Origin: Gemella sp. zg-570 | GTDB lineage: Bacteria > Bacillota > Bacilli > Staphylococcales > Gemellaceae | Length of the DNA: 64,000 nucleotides | Reading direction: 5' to 3' | NCBI RefSeq assembly: GCF_018866345.1 | Contig: NZ_CP076443.1 | Location: 1,325,501-1,389,500 of the forward strand | Shown: positions 18,380-27,221 of the stretch, piece by piece | Position numbering within the stretch: position 1 is the first letter of the stretch | How the letters are laid out: each line of letters opens with the position of its first letter | Position numbers and translations under genes: made by a program | The notes under the pieces: generated by a model | Told to the model about the DNA's origin: nothing | What the model saw: only the letters and a program-made list of their open reading frames with translations | Database searches by the model: none

Positions 18380-18501
18380 TTCTTATATAGTTATTAATCT
18401 TTAGCTAGTTTCCTGTTTTTAATCCTTAAATTTTATTTAACTAACTAAAAAATTAGTATTATAGATTTTTAACTTAAAAATAAGTCGTTGCAATAAAAAA
18501 T

Positions 18502-18532
18502 AAACCTTGAAAAAATTTTTAATCAAGGCTTG
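18502..18532 (-). terminator. Intrinsic terminator at the left edge of the SNF2 remnant
   Basis: Stem AAGCCTTGA / TCAAGGTTT read on the minus strand, followed by T-rich sequence. It follows the stop codon at 18540 of the frame that runs through the truncated SNF2 gene, so that reading frame has a natural gene end. Confidence 0.7.
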
Positions 18533-18539
18533 TTTTTTC

Positions 18540-19772
18540 TTATTCTAGCACGTTAATAAATTCTCTTAATTTACCAGCTTCAATTTGTCCTGGCGCTGAC
18601 ACTTGACCCACTGCATTTGATCTTTGACTTTCAACTCTTCTGTTATCCCCATATTTTTCATCATCTCTGGTTTCATTTTCTCCATAAAGTTTTCTGCTTG
18701 TGTCTGAATTTCTATAAGATGTTTCAACAATGTTTTCTCTTGATACATCTGTTGTAACATGATTTGATGTTTCTCTTCTTGTGAGTTCATCAAAAAGTTC
18801 AATCTCTCCTTAGTAAAGAAACTCATCGGTGCTTGTTTGTAAAGTTCTTGCCTTGTCAATTCTACTATCTTCTCTAAGATTTCCTCTGTTGTTGGCATCT
18901 CTTGAAATGAATTTTCTTTCTTCTCCATTAAGTTCATCTCCAATGCTTGATCGAAGTCCATCATCTTCTATTCCTCCTTTAATCTGTGTATGATTTTCAA
19001 TATTTAATTCCTTGTTTTTTATATTGTACTGCTTATCAGCCTCTTTTGTCTGCTCATTTAATCTGAAAATTTCTTTTTCTGCTTCTATTACGGTTGTTAT
19101 GATATTTTTATTTATTGTGCTTAAATATGCTCCTAAATTTTGAAAAGATATCTCATCAAAATCTTGTAAATGATTTTTTAATAGTTCAACTTTAGGAACA
19201 TGATTTATACCTAATCTTTCAGATACAGATATTAATAAACTTTCTTCCAAAAAGTTCCTAAAATCATTCTGTTTAAAGGCTTCTATTTTCATTTCATTAG
19301 CAATTACTGAATAATTTGCATTAATAAACTGTTTAATGACCTCCTTTAGTTTTGAAATACTCGTATCGTGTTCATCTATATTCATGTATGCTTTTTTTAA
19401 AATATTATCTAATGTGTCATTCCTTAAATCAGCATTCATCTTCCAAAGATTTATTTCATTAACATTTCTATCTTTTGAAACAGTTTGAGAAACATCAAAA
19501 ACATAAACAACCTTTTTATATTCGCCAAATTGCCTTAAAGTCGGAATACCTTTTTGCCCTCTTTTCACAACACGATTAAATGTTTTTTGCCAAAAATCAT
19601 ATTCTCCACAAGCTGTTGCCTCTTTATTGTGATAGGCTATACTGACTTGACTATTAAAATCATATTTCGAGTTATTTCCAATAACTTTAAGTAATGCAAC
19701 ATATCTTTCGCTATCTTTTAGATTTTCCTCTAACATTTTTTTTAATAGATGTTCATAATCATTTATTCTCAT
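18540..19772 (-). pseudogene. Truncated 5' fragment of the SNF2-helicase/methylase gene fused in frame to a foreign C-terminus
   Basis: The first 320 codons are identical to the intact gene at 38009-45757. Codon 321 is TAA instead of CAA (the base at 18812), so translation should stop at 18810. Homology continues in frame to 18606, where the sequence changes abruptly. The frame then runs on as GQVSAPGQIEAGKL...FINVLE and stops at 18540, just before a terminator. I do not recognise that C-terminus. It may belong to the host gene or to another element gene joined by recombination. A different frame covering 18566-18964 is a shadow of this gene. Confidence 0.85.
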
Positions 19773-19783
19773 TTTTACCTCCT
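18606..19783 (-). repeat. Left copy of an 1178-bp direct repeat (SNF2 5' region)
   Basis: Aligns without gaps to 44591-45768 at a constant offset of 25,985 bases. I found one difference (A at 18812 versus G at 44797), though I compared by eye. Both copies have the same orientation. The block runs from within the SNF2 coding region to the AGGAGGTAAAAATGAG start context; immediately upstream of the start the two copies diverge. Confidence 0.93.
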
Positions 19784-19787
19784 CTTT

Positions 19788-19827
19788 AAAAAGAAAAAGA
19801 CAAGCAGTCTTTTCTACTTGTCTTTCG
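19788..19827 (-). terminator. Terminator hairpin upstream of the truncated SNF2 copy
   Basis: Stem AAGACAAG / CTTGTCTT followed by T5 on the minus strand. Sequence and position match the hairpin upstream of the Rep gene (63727-63762), not the one upstream of the intact SNF2 gene (45783-45814). This copy therefore has a different upstream history. Confidence 0.7.
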
Positions 19828-19859
19828 TTGGTTTATATTTAGTTTATTTTAATTATTAT

Positions 19860-20022
19860 TTGTTATCCTCGTCCTCAGCTTCTTTGGACTTAGCTACATC
19901 AGCTATTAACTTTCTAAAATCAATAGCATTCTTAGATGTTATAATAGAATTTCCTGTTTCTTCGATCTCTTTTCTTAGAACTTAATTTATGCTTGAAAAT
20001 CTTTAAGTTTTAATCCAATCAT
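19860..20022 (-). pseudogene. Remnant of a type III restriction (Res) gene
   Basis: An ATG at 20022, overlapping the stop of the mod remnant by 4 bases (ATGA) and preceded by AAGGAGGTT, opens MIGLKLKDFQA, the kind of start seen in type III Res subunits. It stops after 11 codons. Another frame ending at 19860 reads VLRKEIEETGNSII and RKLIADVAKS, a likely C-terminus. Almost the entire helicase/nuclease body (normally ~900-1000 residues) is deleted. The identity rests on the start motif and its coupling to a mod fragment, so it is an inference of moderate strength. Confidence 0.5.
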
Positions 20023-20510
20023 ATTTCGCCAACCTCCTTAAGTTCACTTCTGTAGTAATATTCTGGAATTTCTGTTATGCTTATCTTTTTTTCGTCTAGT
20101 ATTCTTTGATGGCTTCTTGATAGGAAGATACCCGAGCTAATAAATAGTTTTCCATATTCTTTTATAGTATTAACTATTTCATCAAGTTTATCTTCATCAT
20201 CTAAAATAATATATTTTTTATTGTCTATTTCAATATGATGTTCAAGTTCAATTAGTTCTTTAATATGTTCTAGCATTTTTTCAGAGATGGTTTTTTCATC
20301 TTCATCACTTTCATATTTAGAAATAAATTCTGTTTTAAAGTATTTTAAGTTATGGGGTAAGTCTTCTTGAATATTTTTTAATCTTTGGTAGGTTACTTCC
20401 TCGCAAATATTATTTTCATTATTGGTGCAAAGAATATATTTACGATTTCCTCCGTCTTCTTTATTTAGTTGCATTACTGCATGCCCCGTTGTGCCAGAAC
20501 CCTCTGATGT
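20019..20510 (-). pseudogene. 3' fragment of a type III modification methyltransferase gene (mod)
   Basis: The frame from ~20510 to the stop at 20019 contains GSGTTGHAVMQLNKEDGG and then KYILCTNNENNICEEVTYQR. This is the SAM-binding motif I region and downstream strand of type III Mod N6-adenine methyltransferases. Mod enzymes of this type carry the DPPY motif and target recognition upstream; all of that is missing. The open frame extends to 20564, but the residues before GSGTTG do not fit Mod and belong to the adjoining element end. The break lies exactly in the conserved methylase codons, suggesting site-specific insertion. Confidence 0.8.
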
Positions 20511-20583
20511 CAAGGGTATGCCACTTTTTATTACATATAATTCTTCATAAATTAATGTCATCAAAAATTATGTCTAATAAAAA

Positions 20584-20612
20584 TCAAAAAGAGAGTGATT
20601 TCTCACTCTCAA
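20584..20612 (-). terminator. Intrinsic terminator of the recombinase operon
   Basis: Perfect stem GAGAGTGA / TCACTCTC with a 4-base loop, followed by TTTTTGATTTTT on the minus strand, just after the stop of the third recombinase. Confidence 0.92.
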
Positions 20613-20617
20613 AGGTC

Positions 20618-22117
20618 TTAGTTCCTATATTTAACTTCTACAATTTCTTTATCATATACATATATACTCTCAATATGTTTTTCAACTACATCTCTAGTTA
20701 ATTTATCAATCTTAATTTCCTTAATTTCTTTTTCAGATAACACTTTTAATTTAGTTTTTAGAGTAGCTATTTCACTATCAAGTAAGTTTTTTGTATCAAT
20801 AAATTTTTCTCTAGATATTTTACCCAATTTGTATTTTTCATAAGATATATCTTTTTTAGCTTCTATCTTTTTAATATCTTCAGCAATAAATTTTGCTTCG
20901 TACTCTTGTTTTTGTGTATTACTTGATTCAATGTTATATCGTTCTTTTAATAAATTAAATATATTTCTTTCAATCTTATCTGCTCTAACACTGTTTTGAG
21001 ATTCTCCTCTTTGTGGGCAAATGCGACATCTAAAGTAAGTTACAATATAAATACTCCCATCTTTTTTCTTCCTACTTGTAACCTGACAATTTAAGATATG
21101 ACCACAATTTTTACATCTAACAAATGATTGTAAAGGCGATTTTTTATACCATTCATAATCTGAATTCTTCCCTCTAAGAAAACTATTTTTATTTTTAAGT
21201 TCACTAACTTTATTAAAAACTTCATAAGATACAATAGGTTCATGATTATTTGGTACTCTTTCCCATTCTTCTTTCGGAAGAGATCTTGCTTTAGTTCCTC
21301 CTACTTCTAATTTTGGTTGCATATTAAATACATAAGTTCCAGTATAGTTTTCATTCATCAAAATATCGGTAACAGTCCCATTAGTCCAAGATGGTTTTGT
21401 ATTCATATAGTCAAGTATATTATAAGAATAATCCATATTTGTAATTTGTTTTTTCCTAACACTTGGCATGATGTAGTCTTTTTCATTCATTAATTTGGTA
21501 ATTTTTCTAATAGATAATCCATCTAAATATAATTTAAAAATTTCTCTAACTACTGGAGCGACTACTTCATCAATAATAATTCTATATTTATCATTTGGAT
21601 CTTTCATATATCCATAAGGCGGACTCCAACCCAAATACTTACCTTGTTTCTTTTGTATTCTCATAGATGTTTTAACTTTATCTGAAACATCTTTTGAGTA
21701 GAAATCATATAGTAAACTTTTAAACTGAATATCTAAATCTGTTCCATTTCCTTTTTCTTTAAAACTATCATATCCATCATTAATTGAAATGAAGCGTACA
21801 TTTAAAAACGGAAATATATTTTCTAAATAATCACCAATTAAAATATAATCTCTTAGAAATCTTGATAAGTCTTTTACGATAATGCAATTAATCTTTCCTA
21901 GTTTCACATTTTCCATTAGATTTGTAAAACTGGGTCTATTTATATTAGTTCCTGAATACCCATCATCAATATATTCTATCTTTTCATATGTTCTTAACTC
22001 ACTATCTTTTAGAATAAAATCTGTAATTAAAAGTCTTTGACTAGAAATACTTTCACTTTCTAGCCTGTCCCCAAATTCCTCAATGGATATTCGCATGTAA
22101 AGAGCAATTTTATTCAT
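20618..22117 (-). CDS. Large serine recombinase, third of three
   Basis: A 499-residue site-specific recombinase of the TnpX/large-serine type. The resolvase-like domain (1-150) has the catalytic serine in YMRIS (Ser11), with IDDGYSGTNINRPSF and IVKDLSRFLRD following. The recombinase domain (~170-290) carries PPYGYMKDP. A zinc ribbon is intact (CKNCG ... CRIC, residues ~337-365), then a coiled-coil tail. It overlaps the second recombinase by 8 bases. Three tandem large serine recombinases occur at the end of some streptococcal ICEs and mobilisable elements, where all may be needed for excision and integration. Confidence 0.95.
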   Translation of the reverse strand: MNKIALYMRISIEEFGDRLESESISSQRLLITDFILKDSELRTYEKIEYIDDGYSGTNINRPSFTNLMENVKLGKINCIIVKDLSRFLRDYILIGDYLENIFPFLNVRFISINDGYDSFKEKGNGTDLDIQFKSLLYDFYSKDVSDKVKTSMRIQKKQGKYLGWSPPYGYMKDPNDKYRIIIDEVVAPVVREIFKLYLDGLSIRKITKLMNEKDYIMPSVRKKQITNMDYSYNILDYMNTKPSWTNGTVTDILMNENYTGTYVFNMQPKLEVGGTKARSLPKEEWERVPNNHEPIVSYEVFNKVSELKNKNSFLRGKNSDYEWYKKSPLQSFVRCKNCGHILNCQVTSRKKKDGSIYIVTYFRCRICPQRGESQNSVRADKIERNIFNLLKERYNIESSNTQKQEYEAKFIAEDIKKIEAKKDISYEKYKLGKISREKFIDTKNLLDSEIATLKTKLKVLSEKEIKEIKIDKLTRDVVEKHIESIYVYDKEIVEVKYRN

Positions 22118-23777
22118 GATAATTACCCCCAGTTAAATAATGAACTGAAAAGGTAAAGACTATTTCAAATTCAGTTTTGTTTTTTACAATAATTTTATCA
22201 ACAAGAGCTTCTATTAATTCTCTAGATAATCTATCACTTTTATTTGCAGTATATAAGTTTTCAATCCATAATAATGCTTTTTTAAGTTCCATCTCTAGAA
22301 AATTCTTTTTATTTTCTAATTTTACTAACTCTGCTTGATAATTTTGTCTGTGATTAATGAATATTTCTCGTTTTAATCGATATTTTTCTAAACTCAGTTT
22401 ACTTTCTTTATATTTTTCATATGATTTTTCAAGGTCAATCTCTTCTCTTTCAAGTTTTTTAGTTAGCTTTAAAACTTCTGTATTTAATAAGTCAAAAGAT
22501 TTTTTGTATCGTGAATTGACTTTATTTACTAAACTAGACTGACAAGTATCTTTACTTATAAATTCTCTAACTAATTCAGTTAGTTTATCATCAATTACTT
22601 TTTCAACAATGTGAATATTAGGTTCTTCATTTAACTTTCCAGTAGATCTTTCGTTTCTAAAGATATAATGAAACTTATCTTTATTCTTACCATAAATGAC
22701 CATTCTTCTATAAAGTTCTTTTCCTGAATAGAAACTATAAATCTTACCTTTAAATCTATTTTCAGGATCTCTATCAAAATCATGTTTCTTCCTAGAAAAA
22801 TAGCTAAGATATTTTCTTTCTTTTCTAGCTTCTAATATTTTTTGATATTCTTCTTCCGTTATGATAGGTTCATGAGCATTTTCAAAAACAATATATTCAT
22901 CTTTATTTGTAAAATGTTGTTTTATTCCTTTAGCAAGATTTTGTTGTTTAACTCCTTGAACTAATTTTCCAGTATAAGTAGGCTTAGTTAATATCTTTGA
23001 AATGCTACTCTTACTCCATTCAGGATCATCTGGAAGTCTTTTTAATCTTCCAGTTTTATAATAAACCATAGGCGTTGTATACCCTTTGGTATTAAAGATT
23101 TTAGCAACTTCAAATTGGGATAAACCACTTAGAGTTAGGTCAAACATCTCTCTAGCAATCCCACAAGTATTTTTATCTAATTCTAGTTTCTGTCCTTCTT
23201 TTAATTTAACAACCTTATAGCCATAAGGTGGAACAGAGCCAATAAAATATCCATTCTTCGCACGATTTATTTTTGAAGATTTTATCTTTACAGAAATGTC
23301 TTTTGCATACAAATCATTGATAATATTCTTTAAAGTTATCTCAAATGACTTCTTAGAATCTGTGTTATTTAAAGTATCTAACTTATCATTTACAGAAATA
23401 AACCTAACTCCTAAAAATGGAAATACTTTATCAATCAATCTACCCATTTCTAAATATTCACGCCCAAGTCTTGATAAATCTCTTATGATGATACAATTTA
23501 TTCTTCTATTTTTGATATCATCCATCATTCTAATAAACGATGGTCTTTCAAAATTTGTGCCACTATATTCATAGTCAGTATAAACTTCTAAAATATCGAT
23601 ATTTTCTTTTAAAGCATATTCCCTACAAGCAATAGTCTGTGTTTCAATAGAATAAGATTTACTTCTCCATTCCTCACTTCTTTCATTGGAAAGCCTTGTA
23701 TAAATACCAGCTCTAAATCTTGATTTTGCTTCTTGTAGTACTTCTGTTTGAAGGTGTCTTTTTGATGTTCTACCCAT
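22110..23777 (-). CDS. Large serine recombinase, second of three, with degenerate zinc ribbon
   Basis: A 555-residue recombinase starting at the ATG at 23777, one base after the stop of the first recombinase, with AGGAGGTG 7 bases upstream. The catalytic serine is in YTRLS (Ser30), with YEYSGTNFERPSF and IIRDLSRLGRE also intact. Where the other two have zinc-ribbon cysteines, this one reads KIYSFYSGKELYRR, so both cysteines of the first pair appear replaced by serine. A coiled coil follows. The active site looks functional but DNA recognition may differ, consistent with division of labour inside the triplet. Confidence 0.93.
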   Translation of the reverse strand: MGRTSKRHLQTEVLQEAKSRFRAGIYTRLSNERSEEWRSKSYSIETQTIACREYALKENIDILEVYTDYEYSGTNFERPSFIRMMDDIKNRRINCIIIRDLSRLGREYLEMGRLIDKVFPFLGVRFISVNDKLDTLNNTDSKKSFEITLKNIINDLYAKDISVKIKSSKINRAKNGYFIGSVPPYGYKVVKLKEGQKLELDKNTCGIAREMFDLTLSGLSQFEVAKIFNTKGYTTPMVYYKTGRLKRLPDDPEWSKSSISKILTKPTYTGKLVQGVKQQNLAKGIKQHFTNKDEYIVFENAHEPIITEEEYQKILEARKERKYLSYFSRKKHDFDRDPENRFKGKIYSFYSGKELYRRMVIYGKNKDKFHYIFRNERSTGKLNEEPNIHIVEKVIDDKLTELVREFISKDTCQSSLVNKVNSRYKKSFDLLNTEVLKLTKKLEREEIDLEKSYEKYKESKLSLEKYRLKREIFINHRQNYQAELVKLENKKNFLEMELKKALLWIENLYTANKSDRLSRELIEALVDKIIVKNKTEFEIVFTFSVHYLTGGNYHE

Positions 23778-23778
23778 T

Positions 23779-25434
23779 TTACGCACCTCCTACAGATACA
23801 TGTCTACTTTCAACAAGTGAATCGTGTAGAGCTTTTCTAAAATTCATTATTCTATTTTTCTTTTTTGTTTCTGGTTCAGATACATCTACTGACTCTGAAA
23901 TTTGTTTTAATAATTCTACTTCTTCATAGTTATTTAAAACGACATCAATACGATTATCTTCTTCAATAAAAATTTTATCTACAAAAGATACAAGCGTTAA
24001 TCTATCAATTTCTTGCACTTGTTTATAATTATCCGTAGACAGTTTTGAAATGTTTTCTTTTAAGACTTCTACAATCTCTTTTTTCTTTGAAATTTGACTT
24101 TCTATCTCTCTTATTTTTAATAGATAATTCTTACGATATCTTTCAAATTCTTCGCTAGAGATAAGTTCATCTTCAAGATCAAGATATAAAGATTGTCTTA
24201 GTTTTTCATATTTAGATTTTTCTTTCTCAAGACTTGCAACATCAACTTTAACTTCTAATTTAGTAAAATCAATGTTTTTAATTTTATCAAGTAATATTTG
24301 ATAAACTTTTATATGATTTGTTAATACATATTCAAGTGCTTCTAGTATTTCTGTTTCTTTTATGCTATGTCTTGAACAATTTCCCGTTCTATTATTCTCT
24401 GAACAAATATAAAATATGTCTTCTCCACTTGCTTTTTTTATTTTTCTCCTAACCATAGATGAACCACAATCTTTGCAATAAAGCATACCTGCAAGCAAAC
24501 TTGGTTTTTGTTTTGAGGTATTCAAATCTCTTAACATCATCTTATTAGCAAGTTCAAAAATACTTTTATTAATAATAGGTTCATGGCTATCTTTAATCAC
24601 AATCCAGTCATCTTTAGATACATCTACAATTCTAGTAGATTTATAATTGAGTTTTGTTGTTTTCCCTTGTTCAAGTATTCCTATATAAACCTTATTTTCT
24701 AAAATACGATTTATCATTTTCGCATCCCATTTTCCATTTTTTATAGAAAATCCATTACAGTTCATATAAGTATTTTCTTTATACTTACCAGGTGTTACTT
24801 CTCCAATACTATTTAAGAAATCAGCAATAGCTTTTGAAGAATACCCTTCAATTTTCATATCAAAAATTCTCTCAACTATATGAGATACATTTTTATCGAT
24901 TATCAATTTGTGTTTATCATTGTCATCTTTTTTGTAACCAAAAGGAGCAAATGAGGAAATAAATTCTCCATTCTTTCTTTTGATTTCTTTTGAAGATTTC
25001 ACTTTCATTGAAATATCACGACAATAACTATCGTTGATAAAATTTCGGATTGGTAAAATTAGATGTGTATCACTGACATCAGCATTTTCACTATCATAGT
25101 TGTCATTTACCGATATAAAACGAACTCTTTTTTCAGGAAATATTTTTTGTAGATATTTGCCACTTTCAATATAATCTCTACCAAATCGTGATAAGTCTTT
25201 TACAATAATGATATTAAATTTTTTATTGTTTAAATCTTCTATCATTCTAATAAAATCAGGACGATTAAAATTAGATCCAGTATAACCATCATCTATATAT
25301 TCGGCTACAATATTAATACCATTATTTTTTGCAAATAATTCAATAATCTGTCTTTGACTAGATATTGAATTACTTTCATTTGTATCTCCATCTTCTTTTG
25401 AAAGTCTGAGATACATACAAGCTAATTTGCTCAT
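23779..25434 (-). CDS. Large serine recombinase, first of three
   Basis: A 551-residue recombinase. The catalytic serine is in YLRLS (Ser12), then IDDGYTGSNFNRPDF and IVKDLSRFGRD. The recombinase domain has APFGYKKDD, an intact zinc ribbon (CKDCG ... C ... C, residues ~318-350) and a coiled-coil C-terminal region. The ATG at 25434 follows AAGGAGGTAA. It is the first gene of the recombinase operon, driven by a CTGACA/TAAAAT promoter, and is preceded by a 51-residue small protein gene. It likely acts with the other two to cut and join the element ends. Confidence 0.95.
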   Translation of the reverse strand: MSKLACMYLRLSKEDGDTNESNSISSQRQIIELFAKNNGINIVAEYIDDGYTGSNFNRPDFIRMIEDLNNKKFNIIIVKDLSRFGRDYIESGKYLQKIFPEKRVRFISVNDNYDSENADVSDTHLILPIRNFINDSYCRDISMKVKSSKEIKRKNGEFISSFAPFGYKKDDNDKHKLIIDKNVSHIVERIFDMKIEGYSSKAIADFLNSIGEVTPGKYKENTYMNCNGFSIKNGKWDAKMINRILENKVYIGILEQGKTTKLNYKSTRIVDVSKDDWIVIKDSHEPIINKSIFELANKMMLRDLNTSKQKPSLLAGMLYCKDCGSSMVRRKIKKASGEDIFYICSENNRTGNCSRHSIKETEILEALEYVLTNHIKVYQILLDKIKNIDFTKLEVKVDVASLEKEKSKYEKLRQSLYLDLEDELISSEEFERYRKNYLLKIREIESQISKKKEIVEVLKENISKLSTDNYKQVQEIDRLTLVSFVDKIFIEEDNRIDVVLNNYEEVELLKQISESVDVSEPETKKKNRIMNFRKALHDSLVESRHVSVGGA

Positions 25435-25496
25435 TTTTATTACCTCCTTAATATCTTGTGGTAAAAGTCTATTAAGGAAGTGCTTCTACATCTAAT

Positions 25497-25525
25497 ATTT
25501 TACCGCACCCTATAATTTATGTCAG
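25497..25525 (-). promoter_or_regulatory. Promoter of the serine recombinase operon
   Basis: On the minus strand: -35 CTGACA (25520-25525), 17-base spacer, -10 TAAAAT (25497-25502) preceded by CGG. The same CTGACA ... CGGTAAAAT arrangement drives the membrane protein gene at 29426, suggesting common control. Confidence 0.65.
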
Positions 25526-25534
25526 GTCATCTGA

Positions 25535-25690
25535 TTAAATTTTAATACAAGCTGCACATAAATAATTTTCAATGATATCCTCTAGACTTAATTTATTACC
25601 GTTAGAAAAACTTACTTTTACTTTATCTCTAATTTTTTCTTCTTTAGTTTTTTCTTCTTTTTCTTTTGATAATTTATTTTTACTTTTCAT
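25535..25690 (-). CDS. 51-residue protein upstream of the recombinases
   Basis: A short frame with a good AAAGGAG ribosome binding site. The N-terminal half is almost all lysine and glutamate (SKEKEEKTKEEKIRDK), followed by VKVSFSNGNKLSLEDIIENYL and a CAAC pair near the end. I recognise no family. Its place between a regulatory region and the recombinase promoter, and its strong start signals, suggest it is real, possibly an excision or regulatory factor. Confidence 0.5.
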   Translation of the reverse strand: MKSKNKLSKEKEEKTKEEKIRDKVKVSFSNGNKLSLEDIIENYLCAACIKI

Positions 25691-26137
25691 AATAAATCTC
25701 CTTTATAAGATTTAAGTTTTTTGACATTAGTAGGTGCATTGGTTGCTACATTGGCATCTCACCACTCCCTTTTTCTCGACAGGAAGCTCAACGTATTGAA
25801 GTATCATTATCACTATTTATTTCATTGCATACAGTTTCCACACTATATGTTTAGGTATTCCTATTTATCGCTCACTTTCTTTTATCCTTTGTATAAGACA
25901 GATACAAGTATTCATTTAAACCCTTAAGCAGAAAGGTCATTGCGTAAGTCCTAATTCTCTATAAATAGATAAAGTCCTACTTTGGTCTATTCAGTTGTCA
26001 ATGAACTATTTAAATATTTTTAGAAGAATAGTTTTATCCCTCTATATGTATAAGTGAATTTTTGAGGCTAGTGTAACACTTTTTTTGAAAAAAATTTAAA
26101 AAAGTGGTTATTTTTTTATAACCACTTTAAGAAATAA
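25691..26137. other. Regulatory intergenic region, no convincing gene
   Basis: About 450 bases between the 51-residue protein and the sigma-like gene. Base composition is less AT-extreme than elsewhere. A plus-strand frame at 25721-25927 lacks a ribosome binding site and has an odd composition (H, Y, L rich), so I do not call it. A T-rich end at 26085-26130 with the stem AAAGTGGTTA / TAACCACTTT looks like a terminator for the sigma-like gene. Confidence 0.5.
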
Positions 26138-26554
26138 TTAATCAGCTAACCATTTTCGTATCTTATTTAATATACTTTTATGTTTTCTACTGATTTTCAT
26201 AACATTCGTTTTATTTTCCTTTGCTAAATCTCGCATTGATTTCTCATCAAAATAAATAGCATCAATTATTTTTCTTTCTTCCTCATTTAATTTGGAAATT
26301 GCCTTATATAAATCTTCTATTCTCATCTTGGCTTCAACTATTTTTTCCACATCAACAGACTTATCTTTTATATGATCTATAAAATTATCATTTTCTTTAT
26401 CAAATTCAGAAAAATACAATAAATTATTTTTTCTATCTAACCTTTTTAAATAATTTTCTCTATTTAATTCTTTGCAATGCTCAAGATATACTTTTCTTGT
26501 TACAGGAATTCTTTTACCATTGACTTTTAGGTAATATTCTTTTTTGTCTTTCAT
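26138..26554 (-). CDS. Sigma-70 region-4-like regulator
   Basis: A 138-residue protein whose C-terminal half resembles sigma factor region 4: LYKAISKLNEEERKIIDAIYFDEKSMRDLAKENK followed by a recognition-helix-like MKISRKHKSILNKIRK. The N-terminal part (KVNGKRIPVTRKVYLEH) resembles small sigma-like proteins of conjugative transposons, such as those near the integrase of Tn916 relatives. The ribosome binding site is GGAGGAAAATTAAA. It lies between the recombinase operon and the mobilisation genes, a usual place for a regulator of excision and transfer. Role inferred. Confidence 0.75.
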   Translation of the reverse strand: MKDKKEYYLKVNGKRIPVTRKVYLEHCKELNRENYLKRLDRKNNLLYFSEFDKENDNFIDHIKDKSVDVEKIVEAKMRIEDLYKAISKLNEEERKIIDAIYFDEKSMRDLAKENKTNVMKISRKHKSILNKIRKWLAD

Positions 26555-27060
26555 TTTAATTTTCCTCCATTTCTTCTCTTGTTTTGAAAAGAAATAAAGG
26601 AGGGCTTCTACATCGAATAGTTAGTTTAGCTTTAAGCATCAAAAAATATTTCATTCAATAAAAGCCCCCTTCCTTGTCAGAAGTAGACTTCTAAAAAACA
26701 AAAAAAGGGAGCGATTAAATAAAATCGAACCCTGATAAACACAATAATTCTTCTTAAAGACCGATTCCCTTTAGTCATAAGATATTTAGTAATTATTGCT
26801 AAGCAAACTAAACAACGGTATTATAGGTCATAAAATAAAACGCCAAGAAATAATTTCTCAGATAAACTTTAATTATTTAGTATGGAATTAGCGAGAATTG
26901 TTGTTATACTCCTAACTATTTTCTATACTATAATTTTACAATACTTCCTCATACAATTAGTGAAATGTCTACATTAAAACGAAATTTTATTACATTTAAA
27001 CATATTCTTTAGAAAAGATTTATTTTTTGATTTATGCTATAATACTTTTATAGAATTAAT
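26555..27060. other. Long regulatory region before the mobilisation genes
   Basis: No gene seen. It includes a 16-base motif, GCTTCTACATCGAATA (26603-26618), matching GCTTCTACATCTAATA at 25482-25497 in the recombinase leader. It also has an extended -10 (TGCTATAAT, near 27035) on the plus strand that probably serves mobC-mobA. Confidence 0.5.
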
Positions 27061-27090
27061 GGCTTTTAGCTTGTATTATATTGTAGCAAG

Positions 27091-27193
27091 CACAGTAAGT
27101 GTGTACCCACTTACGAAAAAAATTGATAAAGCAGACCTTTTAAGGCTCTGCTTTTTTTGTTATCAATTTTACTTTTAGGGAGAACCCTAAGAC
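27091..27193 (+). other. Candidate origin of transfer (oriT)
   Basis: Just upstream of mobC are three nested inverted repeats. GTAAGTG-TGTACC-CACTTAC is at 27095-27114. A compound hairpin at 27121-27168 has outer arms AATTGATAA/TTATCAATT and inner arms AGCAGA/TCTGCT. TTAGGG-AGAA-CCCTAA is at 27175-27190, followed by GACCCC. Stacked inverted repeats next to a MobC/MobA pair are typical of a relaxase nick region; the middle hairpin could also act as a terminator. The nick site is not determined. Confidence 0.6.
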
Positions 27194-27221
27194 CCCTATA
27201 TTTTTTGAAAGGAGAAAACAA

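Noticed and set aside
18606-18606. 18606 as the certain left attachment site of the ICE
   Set aside because: The recombinase operon ends at 20584 next to a mod gene cut at a conserved motif, which is a better attL candidate. The SNF2 junction may belong to an older remnant. Kept only as an alternative.
25721-25927. Plus-strand 68-residue frame between the recombinases and the sigma-like gene
   Set aside because: No ribosome binding site, unusual His/Tyr/Leu-rich composition, and it lies in a regulatory region of minus-strand genes.
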